A DNA stretch of 64,000 nt. Origin: JBCCCJ01 sp039029315. Lineage in GTDB: Bacteria > Bacteroidota > Bacteroidia > J057. Under the pieces are notes generated by a model, which was not told the origin of the DNA, did no database searches, and saw only the letters and a list, made by a program, of their open reading frames with translations. A program made the translations under genes and the position numbers. The stretch spans positions 1 through 64,000 of the forward strand of contig JBCCGK010000055.1 of assembly GCA_039029315.1 (NCBI GenBank). Direction: 5' to 3'. Of this stretch, positions 1 through 8,745 are shown one piece after another. Numbering within the stretch: position 1 is the first letter of the stretch; every line of letters starts with the position of its first letter.

Positions 1-199
1 AAATTGTCAGGGAAAAGATCAGGCTAAAATCCTTCGATAAAAGAGATCAGATCATGAGAATTGCTACGGCAATCCACAACCTTAGAATGACTTTTAGACA
101 ACCTATATACAATCATTCGTGATAATCATTAGTCTCTAAAAGTATTCTTGATGATTCCCTGCAAGGAGGAATGGTTCCGCTACCAGGAAGCACGTGTTT

Positions 200-1381
200 C
201 TATAGGTCGATGGTTTGATCTGAGAATTGCAATTGCTCAATGTTTCTCAGTTTGTTGTCACCATCCCTGTCAGCCATGTTGTCTGATACGATGGTTTCTT
301 CACCAAGGGTCTCTACCTGATATTCGGCATATTTCCCGGAGAATATGACCTGATTGATGCCTCCATTTCCAGTGATATCATTATTCAGTTCGTTTACCTT
401 GACATCTGTATCTTTTTTGCCCAGGAGCGTAATATCTTTCAAATACCTGGAATGGTGCGTATAGGGAATCGATGAATTAAATGCTAAGCTAAATACGCCA
501 CTAAAACCCGAATCAATTCTTGCATTATACGTCAGGTAGGGGTGGAAGAAGCTATTATGCATCAGCGCTTCGCCCATAGGATCTTCTTGTGAGATTTCCT
601 CCCTTGTTTTGGCAAGATAAAGCCCCCACATCCCATGGGTGCTGCTTTCTGTCCATGCGCCCCAAAGTCCATAATAAGAATCAATCACTGCTGCGAGATA
701 CTCTTGCGAAAGACTGTTTTCTTTGGTCAACTCCTTGATCCAATCATCAGCACCCATTCCCCAGATATTGTTGTTGAGGGCATGTTCTTGAGCGGCTCGG
801 ATCTTCTGTTGGAATTCAGGACTTGCTCCTGCCTGGCTATTGGGACCATCAACCCCGATCCCTGTGTCATGGACCAGATGCAGGATTTCTTCAAATGCAG
901 CGTCCCGGTGATTCTGATAGGATTGACTCACATACCAATCATTTCCCTCGACTTGAATTTCTTCTTCAAAGAGTGCTTGTCCAGGAACTCGTACTCGATT
1001 GCGCCCATCGTCTCTGCCATTCAATAAGGTCAGGGTCGCATTGTTTTCTGCCATCTGATTGGCAATGGCAGCTTTATCACTTCCATACGCTGAGCCTTCA
1101 TAGTCTTGTAAAAAATGCTCCAGAATACTTCGGCATCTGAGGATTTGTTCATTGCTGATATTGCTCTGAGCTACGATATGAATAGCTCCTCCATTCGGTG
1201 TGCTTACCTTGGTATATCTGTTAAAATTCCGAGTATACTTTTTTCCTAATGAAGCGGGGACGGCTTCAATTCCTAATGCCGGATTCAGATTTCCAACAGG
1301 TTGAGGGCCGATTCTTTCTGTTTTACACGACATCAATCCTATCACCAGGATGATCATCGCTACTATGTTTGAGATGTTCAT
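200..1381 (-). CDS. Lipoprotein with E-E-x-L-H motif and RTX-type C-terminal domain
   Basis: About 393 residues. I start at the ATG at 1381 because it gives a clean lipoprotein signal peptide ending in the lipobox LMSC; an ATG at 1423 would overlap the upstream gene. Residues ~60-300 form the domain shared with the lipoproteins at 1413-2321 and 3431-4264, centred on FEEILHLVHDTG near residue 165. This looks like a zincin HExxH helix in which the first His is Glu. The last ~65 residues match the end domain of RTX/serralysin-like exoproteins: FSG, then a Y-x-V strand, a D-x-x-x-x-RDGD turn, IEQLQFSD and a final TIDL. That domain is uncommon on a Bacteroidota lipoprotein. This is the last gene of a four-gene minus-strand run. 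The product is probably surface or periplasmic; enzymatic function is unknown. Confidence 0.75.
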   Translation of the reverse strand: MNISNIVAMIILVIGLMSCKTERIGPQPVGNLNPALGIEAVPASLGKKYTRNFNRYTKVSTPNGGAIHIVAQSNISNEQILRCRSILEHFLQDYEGSAYGSDKAAIANQMAENNATLTLLNGRDDGRNRVRVPGQALFEEEIQVEGNDWYVSQSYQNHRDAAFEEILHLVHDTGIGVDGPNSQAGASPEFQQKIRAAQEHALNNNIWGMGADDWIKELTKENSLSQEYLAAVIDSYYGLWGAWTESSTHGMWGLYLAKTREEISQEDPMGEALMHNSFFHPYLTYNARIDSGFSGVFSLAFNSSIPYTHHSRYLKDITLLGKKDTDVKVNELNNDITGNGGINQVIFSGKYAEYQVETLGEETIVSDNMADRDGDNKLRNIEQLQFSDQTIDL

Positions 1382-1412
1382 ATGATATTTATTGTTATGT
1401 TCAAAGCAGTCT

Positions 1413-2321
1413 CTAAGGCTCATAGGTTTTCAATGTTTCCAACATCTCACTGGAGGGAGGTGCCATGATGCGTCCGACAGTTCCTGCTACCAAATCATGA
1501 GCTACAGGTAGTTTTTCCTGAAGTTGCTGCTTGTTTCTAATGGTCCATTCGTTTTCATTGGGTCCGTAGGGTTCCTGAAGGTTCCAGTAGGTCGTAATGA
1601 GCCAATAGGCAAATTCCTGAACGAGGACACGATTGTACACATCACAACTTTCCTGGCGAATCTCTTCATAACTTTGGATCTCATACCAGCCTTCTTCTAT
1701 GGCTTGGTTCATCACCTGATACACTTCTGAACTGCTATCATTGAAGGCCCACTCAGCGGGAAAAGCATAATGTAAGCCGAGATTTGTTATATGATGGAGG
1801 AGATGCTCTACCACCTCCATGACTTGCCCATGAACCCGGTACATGATGATGTCACAGACACTGCAATCCTGTGCCAGTTTATCTACATCGACATCTGTAT
1901 TATCTCCATTAAAAACAGGAATCGCTCCGTAATATTGATGCATCGCGTTCAATACTTCTCCTTGTTTTGCAAGGTCCAGGCTGCTGTCTTGTGGAAACAT
2001 CTGATGAAGGGTGTAGGCTACATCCTTCATAAAATCGTCTGACACCCCTTCCATGCCGACGAATAGCGTCCCATATGTCTGCATTTTTTTGACAAAAGGG
2101 GCATACTCGGAATCCTGCAAAATGGTGAGAGAGGTATCAGCAAGCTCTACTGTTTCATTGTTGAGAGGTGTTGCCAGCACACAGCCTCCCCATCTTCCGT
2201 CGGATGGGGAACTAGCCATCACACACTCTGTTGGTACTTGATTTTTGTTGCAACCGAAGCTAAGGAGCCATAAGCATGGCAGCAGTAGATAGGCAATTGG
2301 TTTTCTTTGATTCCACTTCAT
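1413..2321 (-). CDS. Lipoprotein paralogue with E-H-L-L-H motif
   Basis: 302 residues with a lipoprotein signal peptide ending LSFGC. It belongs to the same family as its neighbours. The shared features are a G-V-S-D-D turn near residue 92 (also in the 3431-4264 product), the motif VVEHLLHHITNLGL at ~171-184 where the others read EEILH or EEVLH, and a later QEFAYW segment (~236) matching TEYHYW in the 3431-4264 protein. Two His, the preceding Glu and the later Glu could be metal ligands, but this is inference. There are several Cys, including a C-x-x-C near 153. It lies 31 bp upstream of the next gene and 36 bp after the TolB-like gene, so co-transcription is likely. I do not recognise a named family. 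Confidence 0.75.
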   Translation of the reverse strand: MKWNQRKPIAYLLLPCLWLLSFGCNKNQVPTECVMASSPSDGRWGGCVLATPLNNETVELADTSLTILQDSEYAPFVKKMQTYGTLFVGMEGVSDDFMKDVAYTLHQMFPQDSSLDLAKQGEVLNAMHQYYGAIPVFNGDNTDVDVDKLAQDCSVCDIIMYRVHGQVMEVVEHLLHHITNLGLHYAFPAEWAFNDSSSEVYQVMNQAIEEGWYEIQSYEEIRQESCDVYNRVLVQEFAYWLITTYWNLQEPYGPNENEWTIRNKQQLQEKLPVAHDLVAGTVGRIMAPPSSEMLETLKTYEP

Positions 2322-2357
2322 TTCTTTACGAATGTTGTTGGATGAAACATGATTGGA

Positions 2358-3386
2358 TTATTTTATCGCTTTGGGGGACCAACGAGGTTCATAGATATCG
2401 CTTGCTTGTAATACCTCTCCAGTATTCCCCGATTGGGAGCGATATCGGGCGATCCCGCCTTGTCGATTTCTGTCTCCCACTTCAAACAGGATATAATTGC
2501 CAAAGGGAGAAATAGAAGCACCAGATACTTCTCTTCTGATCCCTTCCACTTTGATTTGTTCCATTTCACCTGTAACAAAATCGTATACCCCCAGCCCCAA
2601 AAAGGAAAGTTTTGTTCCGGTAAAATCCCATAGCGGCATATCCTGGTTCTCTGCAATCAGTCTGTTATCCGTGCCATCCGCCTTGATCGTATAGGCATGG
2701 GTGTAGGACACGGCATCTTCATCATAGCGCCATGTTTTGGTATAGGCCAAAATGGGAATCCCATCAGGTGGCAATACTGGATTCCAACTCAGTTCTTCAT
2801 ACCAAAACTGATCTGCTGGAGGAGAGGAAATCAGTACATCTAAATCATCTACTTTCAGTTCCTGACCTTCGCTGATAATCTGCTCCACCCTCGCCATGTC
2901 AACGATGAATACATCTGTATTGAACTGGGTCAGCTTATTGTTGTTATTCCCAATATTTGAGTTTCCGGTCATCAGGGAGATAGCGAGATATGTATTATTG
3001 GGTGAGACTCCCAGAGAGCGAACATCTCTGCCAAAATTACTCAGACGCTTTGCTTCTTTGGTTTTTACATCAACTCTCCATGCTTCCCAGGCTGTTCCGG
3101 CAGGTCCTTTTGCGCCTGCATAGTAGACATATCGTGCATCTGGAGACCAGGATACATAGCCTGATACGGGAGAGGCATCTGTCAACCCCTCAGCATTGGT
3201 GCCATCTACCTCCATCATCATGATCTTGCTTTGGGTGCCATAGGCTATTTTATAGTCAGAAAGATCAGCTTTCACCTCCTTCAACAAAGCTGAAGTTGTT
3301 GGATCAAGAGGAGGAATGGGCTTTTCGCAAGAGAGGAAGAGCAGATAGAGGAGAAGCCCTGTCAGGAATATTGCTTGATTGTTCAT
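2358..3386 (-). CDS. TolB-like PD40 beta-propeller lipoprotein
   Basis: About 342 residues. The ATG at 3386 is chosen because it gives a signal peptide with lipobox LFLSC; the upstream in-frame ATG at 3434 would overlap the preceding gene. WD40-like PD40 repeats are visible: VSWSPDARYVYYAG, then LGVSPNNTYLAISL, SWNPVLPPDGIPILAYT, ISPFGNYILFEVGD and a last EPRWSPKAIK. Such propellers bind proteins or glycans at the cell surface or in the periplasm. It sits between two members of the E-x-x-L-H lipoprotein family and probably forms a complex or pathway with them. No catalytic residues are evident. Confidence 0.75.
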   Translation of the reverse strand: MNNQAIFLTGLLLYLLFLSCEKPIPPLDPTTSALLKEVKADLSDYKIAYGTQSKIMMMEVDGTNAEGLTDASPVSGYVSWSPDARYVYYAGAKGPAGTAWEAWRVDVKTKEAKRLSNFGRDVRSLGVSPNNTYLAISLMTGNSNIGNNNNKLTQFNTDVFIVDMARVEQIISEGQELKVDDLDVLISSPPADQFWYEELSWNPVLPPDGIPILAYTKTWRYDEDAVSYTHAYTIKADGTDNRLIAENQDMPLWDFTGTKLSFLGLGVYDFVTGEMEQIKVEGIRREVSGASISPFGNYILFEVGDRNRQGGIARYRSQSGNTGEVLQASDIYEPRWSPKAIK

Positions 3387-3430
3387 GAACGATTCTTGAT
3401 CAATGGTTTTAAATGATGAAAACAACAAGA

Positions 3431-4264
3431 TCATCTTTTATAGGTGCCATCTGGTAAGACTGTCGGAAATTTATATTGTGGATCTGTCAGAAGCTTGAAA
3501 ACCGCCGAATCCTGTTGCTGAACCTTGTCCCTGGTATTGAGCTTCCATTCCTGCTCAATTTCTCCCAAGCGGTTTTCCTGTGCGCCGAGGATGGATGTCA
3601 GGGCCCAATAATGATATTCTGTTACCATACAATTGTACTCACAAGTATTGTCATCATAGGTATACCAGGCCCCAGCAGGATATGGCTTTGGGATTGTGGT
3701 AAATTGCCCACCCCGTGCGATATCCATCGCATTTGCAATCTCAGAGCCTTGCATTTCACCAAATATATTGGGATATACCTCCGCATAGCCTGCGTGTGTA
3801 ATGATGTGCAGGACCTCTTCAAGGGCAGCATCAAAGGTTCCTGTCCGACCATTGGCCACATAGGAAGGATGTGTCTCATCATTCCCCAAATCCTGCCCTT
3901 CCCATCCATTTGGTAAATTGACTCTGAGATCACTTTGTTTCTTCCACATCACCATAAAAGCGTTTTTTTCCACCATTTTATCTACCACAGCCTGATTGTC
4001 CGGCTGACCATCTTCATCATTGTCCAGGTATTGGGCCATGAGATTGGCAGCATGAAGCAATTTGTCATCAGAAACGCCAGGAACGGCAAATATGTTGATC
4101 CCAAATACTTCTACTTTTCGATTGTAGGGATTGAGCACTCCCTCCTCATTGGCTACGATTTTGAAATTGGGATCACTTCCTTCATTGATGGGTCCTGTGG
4201 GTTTTTTGCAAGCCATGACACTTAGGACAAGGACAAGCGGAAGAACAGCTTTGAACATCTTCAT
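3431..4264 (-). CDS. Lipoprotein paralogue with E-E-V-L-H motif, first gene of the cluster
   Basis: 277 residues with a lipoprotein signal peptide ending VMAC. The motif AALEEVLHIITHAGY lies at ~146-160 and is the clearest version of the family signature. A D-N-D-E-D-G-Q stretch (~81-87) resembles an EF-hand or thrombospondin-type calcium loop. Downstream is MVTEYHYWALT, matched by QEFAYWLIT in the protein at 1413-2321. The order Glu-x-x-x-His, then Gly, then a later Glu-aromatic-x-aromatic is compatible with a single-metal hydrolase fold, but no classical HExxH is present. It is the first of four same-strand genes with gaps of 31-44 bp. Function is unknown. Confidence 0.75.
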   Translation of the reverse strand: MKMFKAVLPLVLVLSVMACKKPTGPINEGSDPNFKIVANEEGVLNPYNRKVEVFGINIFAVPGVSDDKLLHAANLMAQYLDNDEDGQPDNQAVVDKMVEKNAFMVMWKKQSDLRVNLPNGWEGQDLGNDETHPSYVANGRTGTFDAALEEVLHIITHAGYAEVYPNIFGEMQGSEIANAMDIARGGQFTTIPKPYPAGAWYTYDDNTCEYNCMVTEYHYWALTSILGAQENRLGEIEQEWKLNTRDKVQQQDSAVFKLLTDPQYKFPTVLPDGTYKR

Positions 4265-4399
4265 AATTTGTTTGTTAATAAAAGTTCCTACTACCTCAAT
4301 AAGACAGTGATCCTGTCCCTGATCACCTACAGGAACTGGCAGAAATGATATGAAAAGAGAAAAAGTGTAGACAGAGAGGAAAGATCTGTAGACAAAGGC

Positions 4400-5086
4400 C
4401 TAGCCCAATCGACGCATAAGCGCTTCACGATAGGTATCCCCAACAGGAAGTTGGCGATCTCCAAGGCTTATATTGCCTTTTTGGAAGGCTGCTATTTTTG
4501 ACAATGAGACGATGAAGGAGCGGTGGATGCGGATAAACTGATCTTCTGGCAATTTCTCGGCTATGCCTTTGAGATTGAGACGTGTCACAACCATTTTCTT
4601 ACCAGTGTATATTTTTACATAGTCCTTCAATCCCTCAATGTATAAGATGTCGTCAAAGTCGATTCTGATGGTTTGGTAGTTGGCCTTTACAAAAAGAAAT
4701 TGATCCTTTGGGGGAGAATCTCCTGCCCGATGATTCAGAAAAAGCTTCCTGGCTTTATTTACTCCCTTCAAAAAGCGTTCAAATCGAATCGGTTTTACCA
4801 GATAATCCACGACATCCAATTCAAATCCCTGGATGGCATATTGCTCATAGGCAGTGGTAAAGATGACCATCGGTGGTTTTTTTAGGCTTTTGACCAGATC
4901 GATTCCACTGATATCAGGCATCTCAATATCAAGCAGGAGCAAGTCGATGTTTTGACGCTCCAGGATGTCCAATCCTTCAAATGCATTTGTAGTAGCTAGA
5001 GACAATTGAAGAAAGGGTAGTCTTTGTACAAATCCTGATAGGAGATTTATGGCAGGTTTTTCATCATCAATAATGAGAGTATGCAT
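4400..5086 (-). CDS. LytTR-family response regulator
   Basis: 228 residues from the ATG at 5086 (MHTLIIDDEKP), the usual start of this family; the ATG at 5128 only adds an unrelated tail. The receiver domain (1-120) has the acidic DDE pocket, the phospho-acceptor Asp in LLLLDIEMPD, TTAYEQYA and the Lys in YLVKPI. The LytTR DNA-binding domain (~135-228) has DILYIEGLKDYVKIY and the conserved FIRIHRSFIV. No LytS-type kinase is adjacent. The only separate histidine kinase in the window, at 14851-18081, is of the HisKA_3 type that normally pairs with NarL/LuxR regulators, so this is an orphan here. It lies 239 bp downstream of the GH117/quinoprotein operon. Confidence 0.9.
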   Translation of the reverse strand: MHTLIIDDEKPAINLLSGFVQRLPFLQLSLATTNAFEGLDILERQNIDLLLLDIEMPDISGIDLVKSLKKPPMVIFTTAYEQYAIQGFELDVVDYLVKPIRFERFLKGVNKARKLFLNHRAGDSPPKDQFLFVKANYQTIRIDFDDILYIEGLKDYVKIYTGKKMVVTRLNLKGIAEKLPEDQFIRIHRSFIVSLSKIAAFQKGNISLGDRQLPVGDTYREALMRRLG

Positions 5087-5325
5087 GATTCGCTTTCTGG
5101 CATTCACGGAATTGGAGACAACGGTCAAGATACTCTTTATGACAATACATTACGCAACAGCGATGTTTCCTGTCTGTCTTTTCATCTCAGAGACTGTCTT
5201 GCCATCTGTGCTGAGAATTTTCATGTGTATTTTTTTCTCAGACAAGGCCCTTTTTACACATGAATAATCTACATTTTCCAATGTAGATTTATCGCTCACT
5301 TCCGAATTGCTGGATAGCAAGTTGC

Positions 5326-7437
5326 TTAAGTTGTAGGCAGTCGAAATGCCATATACTGGCTCATAATCCCCTTCACCTCATCTCCAGACACGGCAATGAT
5401 CAGATATTGCTTCCCCTTCCACCAATAGGTTGCAGGCGTTGCCAAGCCATTTCCAGGCAACTGATATTGCCATAAAGTTTCTCCCGTCTCAACATCAAAA
5501 GCCCTGATGTAGCGATCAGCAGTGGAAGCGATAAAAACAAGGCCACCAGCTGTAGCAATTGGGCCTCCCAGGGTTTTGGTGCCAGTCAAGGGACCGTCAG
5601 GTTTTGTGATTTCTTCATGGGTTCCCAGAGGTTTTTGCCACTTGATTTCCCAGGTGTCAATGTCATATGCTGTCAGGGTCGCCCAGGGCGGTTTGATGCC
5701 TGGATAGCCATCTTCATCTGTGAAGACCAGATTGCCCCGATGGGCATATTTCAGTTTTGCTTGTTGAGTTGGCGCAGAAGAGAGAGTGCTTGGCAAACTG
5801 GCTTCTTCTCCCGCCAAAAAGGCAATGATCGCCTCCTTCTCTTCTTTTGATAGAAAACTGAATGCAGGCATTAAGCCCATGCCTTGACTGACAATGTCCA
5901 TGATTTCCTTTCTGGGATATTTCTCCATTACCCGTGTTAAGGGTGGATACAAGTGGAGACCCTCTCGTTTTTTTCCATGACAGGCAGCACAATGGATTTG
6001 GTATAAGTCTGATCCAGAGGAAGCCTGGGTGCTGCGTTTGTTTTCCTGATTGACCAACTGAAGAATCCCGGGAAAGTCATTGGCATTGATCACCATAATC
6101 CGCCGATCTTCAGCCACAGCAGCACCGCCCCATCCGGCTCCGCCACCAAAATCGGGTTGCAATACAACTCCTACCGTATCGGGTGGGCTGAATATCTGTG
6201 TTTGCAGCCGTGCTCGTTTTTCGCGGACAAAAGCGTTGGCTTCCGGGCTGATATCTGTGATCAAGTCTTCTGAAAAGACCTGCCGGGTAAATGGTGGCGG
6301 CCAGGTGGGAAGCGGCTGTTTTAGCCAGGCATGCTCACCCTGAATCCTGGAGGGTGGTGCTGGAACCTCATTGATATCAAATATTGGTTCTCCTGTTTCT
6401 CTATCAAAAATAAACAAATGCCCTTGTTTGGTAGGTTGAACAACCAAGTCTTTGAGGGTACCATGATACTTGCTTTGGATCAGTTTGGGAGCACAAGGCA
6501 AATCACGATCCCAGAGATCATGCCGAATGGTTTGATAATGCCAAATTCGCTTGCCTGTTTTCGCATCCAGAGCAAGCACGCAGTCGGAGAATAAATTTTG
6601 GCCGATTCGGTTGGCACCATAAAAATCAAAGGTTGGCGAAGCAGTGGGGATATACACAATCCCTCGTTCTTCATCCAGGCTCATCCCAGCCCAACTATTT
6701 GCCCCACCTACATACTGATAGGCGTCTTCCGGCCAGGTTTCATAGCCAAACTCTCCAGGCTGGGGAATGGTATGAAACATCCAAACGAGTTCTCCTGTTA
6801 TGACATCAAAAGCTCTGATATGTCCCGGTGCAGCTGGCCATTTTTCCGACACCATAGAGCCAACGATCAGAAAATTCTGATAAATCACCCCAGGAGTTGT
6901 CATTCTGATGATCAGGTCAGAATCAATATTCAACCCTGTTCTAAAGCAGATTCGGCCCCTTTCTCCAAAACCATCGACAAGTGTCCCATCCTCAGCATTC
7001 ACAGCATATAAGTGATCCGCATAGACATAAAAAATCCGTCGATCATCTCCATTCTCCCAATACTGCAAACCTCTTGCATTGCCGGGTCGTCCTATCGAAT
7101 CCAGGTGATGAAAATTGAGATACCATAACTCATCCCCCGTTTCTGGATTCAGCGCGACCAGATTTTTGTCAGAGGTAACTGCATAGACCCTCCCATGAAC
7201 CATGAGGGGATTACATTTCAAGGTTGAAGTGGCTTCCTCTGATCGGATCTCATAGGTCCATGCCAGTTCTAATTTGTCTACATTGCTTTGATTGATTTGA
7301 GAAAGAAAGGAGTATTGATTTCCGGCAAGATCACCGTGATAATATCTCCATTCCTTCTCAACCTGAAGATCACCCGAATGACAGGCCACAAGGATCATAC
7401 TGATGAGTCCCAGGCAAATGAGGTAGTATTGTTTCAT
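5326..7437 (-). CDS. PQQ-type quinoprotein dehydrogenase with embedded cytochrome c domain (lipoprotein)
   Basis: 703 residues with a lipoprotein signal peptide (lipobox LVAC). The eight-bladed propeller of the membrane glucose dehydrogenase-like quinoprotein family is clear: WRYYHGDLAGNQYS near the N-terminus, several A-x-D-x-x-T-G-x-x-x-W blade ends, and the signature YQTIRHDLWDRDLP. A class I cytochrome c domain is inserted in the later blades, with haem motif CAACH near residue 482 and a probable axial Met in GLMPAFSFL. It should oxidise a sugar or alcohol outside the inner membrane and pass electrons via haem. Its ATG overlaps the stop of the upstream GH117 gene as ATGA, implying translational coupling and a substrate supplied by that enzyme. 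The substrate is not predictable from sequence. Confidence 0.88.
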   Translation of the reverse strand: MKQYYLICLGLISMILVACHSGDLQVEKEWRYYHGDLAGNQYSFLSQINQSNVDKLELAWTYEIRSEEATSTLKCNPLMVHGRVYAVTSDKNLVALNPETGDELWYLNFHHLDSIGRPGNARGLQYWENGDDRRIFYVYADHLYAVNAEDGTLVDGFGERGRICFRTGLNIDSDLIIRMTTPGVIYQNFLIVGSMVSEKWPAAPGHIRAFDVITGELVWMFHTIPQPGEFGYETWPEDAYQYVGGANSWAGMSLDEERGIVYIPTASPTFDFYGANRIGQNLFSDCVLALDAKTGKRIWHYQTIRHDLWDRDLPCAPKLIQSKYHGTLKDLVVQPTKQGHLFIFDRETGEPIFDINEVPAPPSRIQGEHAWLKQPLPTWPPPFTRQVFSEDLITDISPEANAFVREKRARLQTQIFSPPDTVGVVLQPDFGGGAGWGGAAVAEDRRIMVINANDFPGILQLVNQENKRSTQASSGSDLYQIHCAACHGKKREGLHLYPPLTRVMEKYPRKEIMDIVSQGMGLMPAFSFLSKEEKEAIIAFLAGEEASLPSTLSSAPTQQAKLKYAHRGNLVFTDEDGYPGIKPPWATLTAYDIDTWEIKWQKPLGTHEEITKPDGPLTGTKTLGGPIATAGGLVFIASTADRYIRAFDVETGETLWQYQLPGNGLATPATYWWKGKQYLIIAVSGDEVKGIMSQYMAFRLPTT

Positions 7438-8699
7438 AAAGCATCTATATCATATCGAACAATGAATGCTTCCTTCGATCCTAGCCGATAGGTATGCGAA
7501 AGTCCCCATTTGGGAAATTCGGCTGGATGCTGATCGATATCTTTGAAATGCCCTTCTCTGAAAAAGGTAGCAGCATGGGGTACATCGGTAACATGTGATA
7601 CCAATTGAAAATTTACTCCATCTTCTGCGTATTGAAGGCTATACAATTCAGGGCCTTGGCGAACCAGGCCGCACACTCCGCTTTTGTAAGGGAAAATCGC
7701 CACTTCATGCCCTCCTACCACAATTGGGTTGAGGGGAGATTTGACAAAAGGACCTTCCGGTTGATCGGCAATTGCCACGCCCCAGCCGATATAGAAGGGT
7801 TCGCCAAATTGAAAACGGTTTGAATGGTCTCCATCTCCCTTGTAGTACAGATAATATTTGCCGCCCTTCACAATGAGACTGGGATCGTGCACTTTTCGGG
7901 AATCAAAATGGCCGTGTTCGCTGGGAAACAAAAGAGGCTGTTCAGATTTATGCCAGGGACCGTTGGGAGAATCAGCCCAGGCCATGGCGATCTGATGCGG
8001 TCCTTCTCTGAACACATGGGGAGATTTTGCCACTTGATAGTAGAGATAGTATTTGCCATTTGCGACCAAAATATCTGGCGTAAACACGCATCGGTCATCA
8101 TAAGATCCGACAGGTCCGGGTTCCAGAGCCATGCCTTGTTCCTCCCAATGATAGCCGTCTTTGGAAGTGGCATGCCAGATAGAAACAAAATCCCAGGAAT
8201 AAATCCGCTTCCATTGGTTTTTGATGTCCTGGTAGGCTTCCTGCGAGCCTTTTGTCTGACCTACGGGAGGCAGGCCCCAGGATTTGCTGAACCAAATATG
8301 ATAGGTGTCGCCAAGCTTGATGGGACTTGTTGGGTCTCGAAAGGTGGTCGTATCATTGAAGCCTTCGATGCCATGTCGCAAATGATAGGCTGCTGCAAGT
8401 GCTCGATTTTGCCCAGGCAAGCGTACCAGATAAGGGCCATCCGGATCTTTGCGATAGATGTCGAGTTTCTTTTGGACAAGCGGATCTTGGCTGGGATCTC
8501 CAACATAGCCCAATCCGGTTGTGAGTGTATAGGTCAAACGAGGGAAAAAGGGATTTTCTGCCTCGAATTCCAAGGTGCTAGCTTTGTAGCGATCAAAGGC
8601 TTCGCTGTAAGTTTGCGTTTCGCTGGTTTTTTCCTGACAGGATAAGCCAACAAAGAATACCATGCAAAGAATTAGGTGAAAGGAGATATTTCGGAGCAT
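7434..8699 (-). CDS. GH117-like glycoside hydrolase, lipoprotein (second copy)
   Basis: 421 residues from the ATG at 8699, which gives a signal peptide ending in a GLSC lipobox; the longer frame from 8777 would run into the upstream gene. It has the five-bladed propeller features of GH117 and retains RDP (TTFRDPT), HDP (KVHDPSLIV) and GHE (GGHEVAIFP), the positions I recall as the two catalytic Asp and unusual His acid of characterised GH117 enzymes. Characterised members release 3,6-anhydro-L-galactose from neoagaro-oligosaccharides; other galactan specificities exist. Compared with the tandem paralogue it has ~50 extra residues before the RDP strand. Its stop overlaps the quinoprotein start (ATGA). 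Confidence 0.75.
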   Translation of the reverse strand: MLRNISFHLILCMVFFVGLSCQEKTSETQTYSEAFDRYKASTLEFEAENPFFPRLTYTLTTGLGYVGDPSQDPLVQKKLDIYRKDPDGPYLVRLPGQNRALAAAYHLRHGIEGFNDTTTFRDPTSPIKLGDTYHIWFSKSWGLPPVGQTKGSQEAYQDIKNQWKRIYSWDFVSIWHATSKDGYHWEEQGMALEPGPVGSYDDRCVFTPDILVANGKYYLYYQVAKSPHVFREGPHQIAMAWADSPNGPWHKSEQPLLFPSEHGHFDSRKVHDPSLIVKGGKYYLYYKGDGDHSNRFQFGEPFYIGWGVAIADQPEGPFVKSPLNPIVVGGHEVAIFPYKSGVCGLVRQGPELYSLQYAEDGVNFQLVSHVTDVPHAATFFREGHFKDIDQHPAEFPKWGLSHTYRLGSKEAFIVRYDIDAL

Positions 8700-8745
8700 A
8701 ATTCTATTGAAATTATTTTTGAGCAATCCTAAAAACGTACCAACC

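Noticed and set aside
200..1381. Classical HExxH metallopeptidase call for the three lipoproteins
   Set aside because: No HExxH is present; the first His is Glu in all three copies.
5269..5286. Small hairpin CTACATT-TTCC-AATGTAG near the quinoprotein stop
   Set aside because: Only a 7-bp AT-rich stem and no good T tract on either strand; not called as a terminator.
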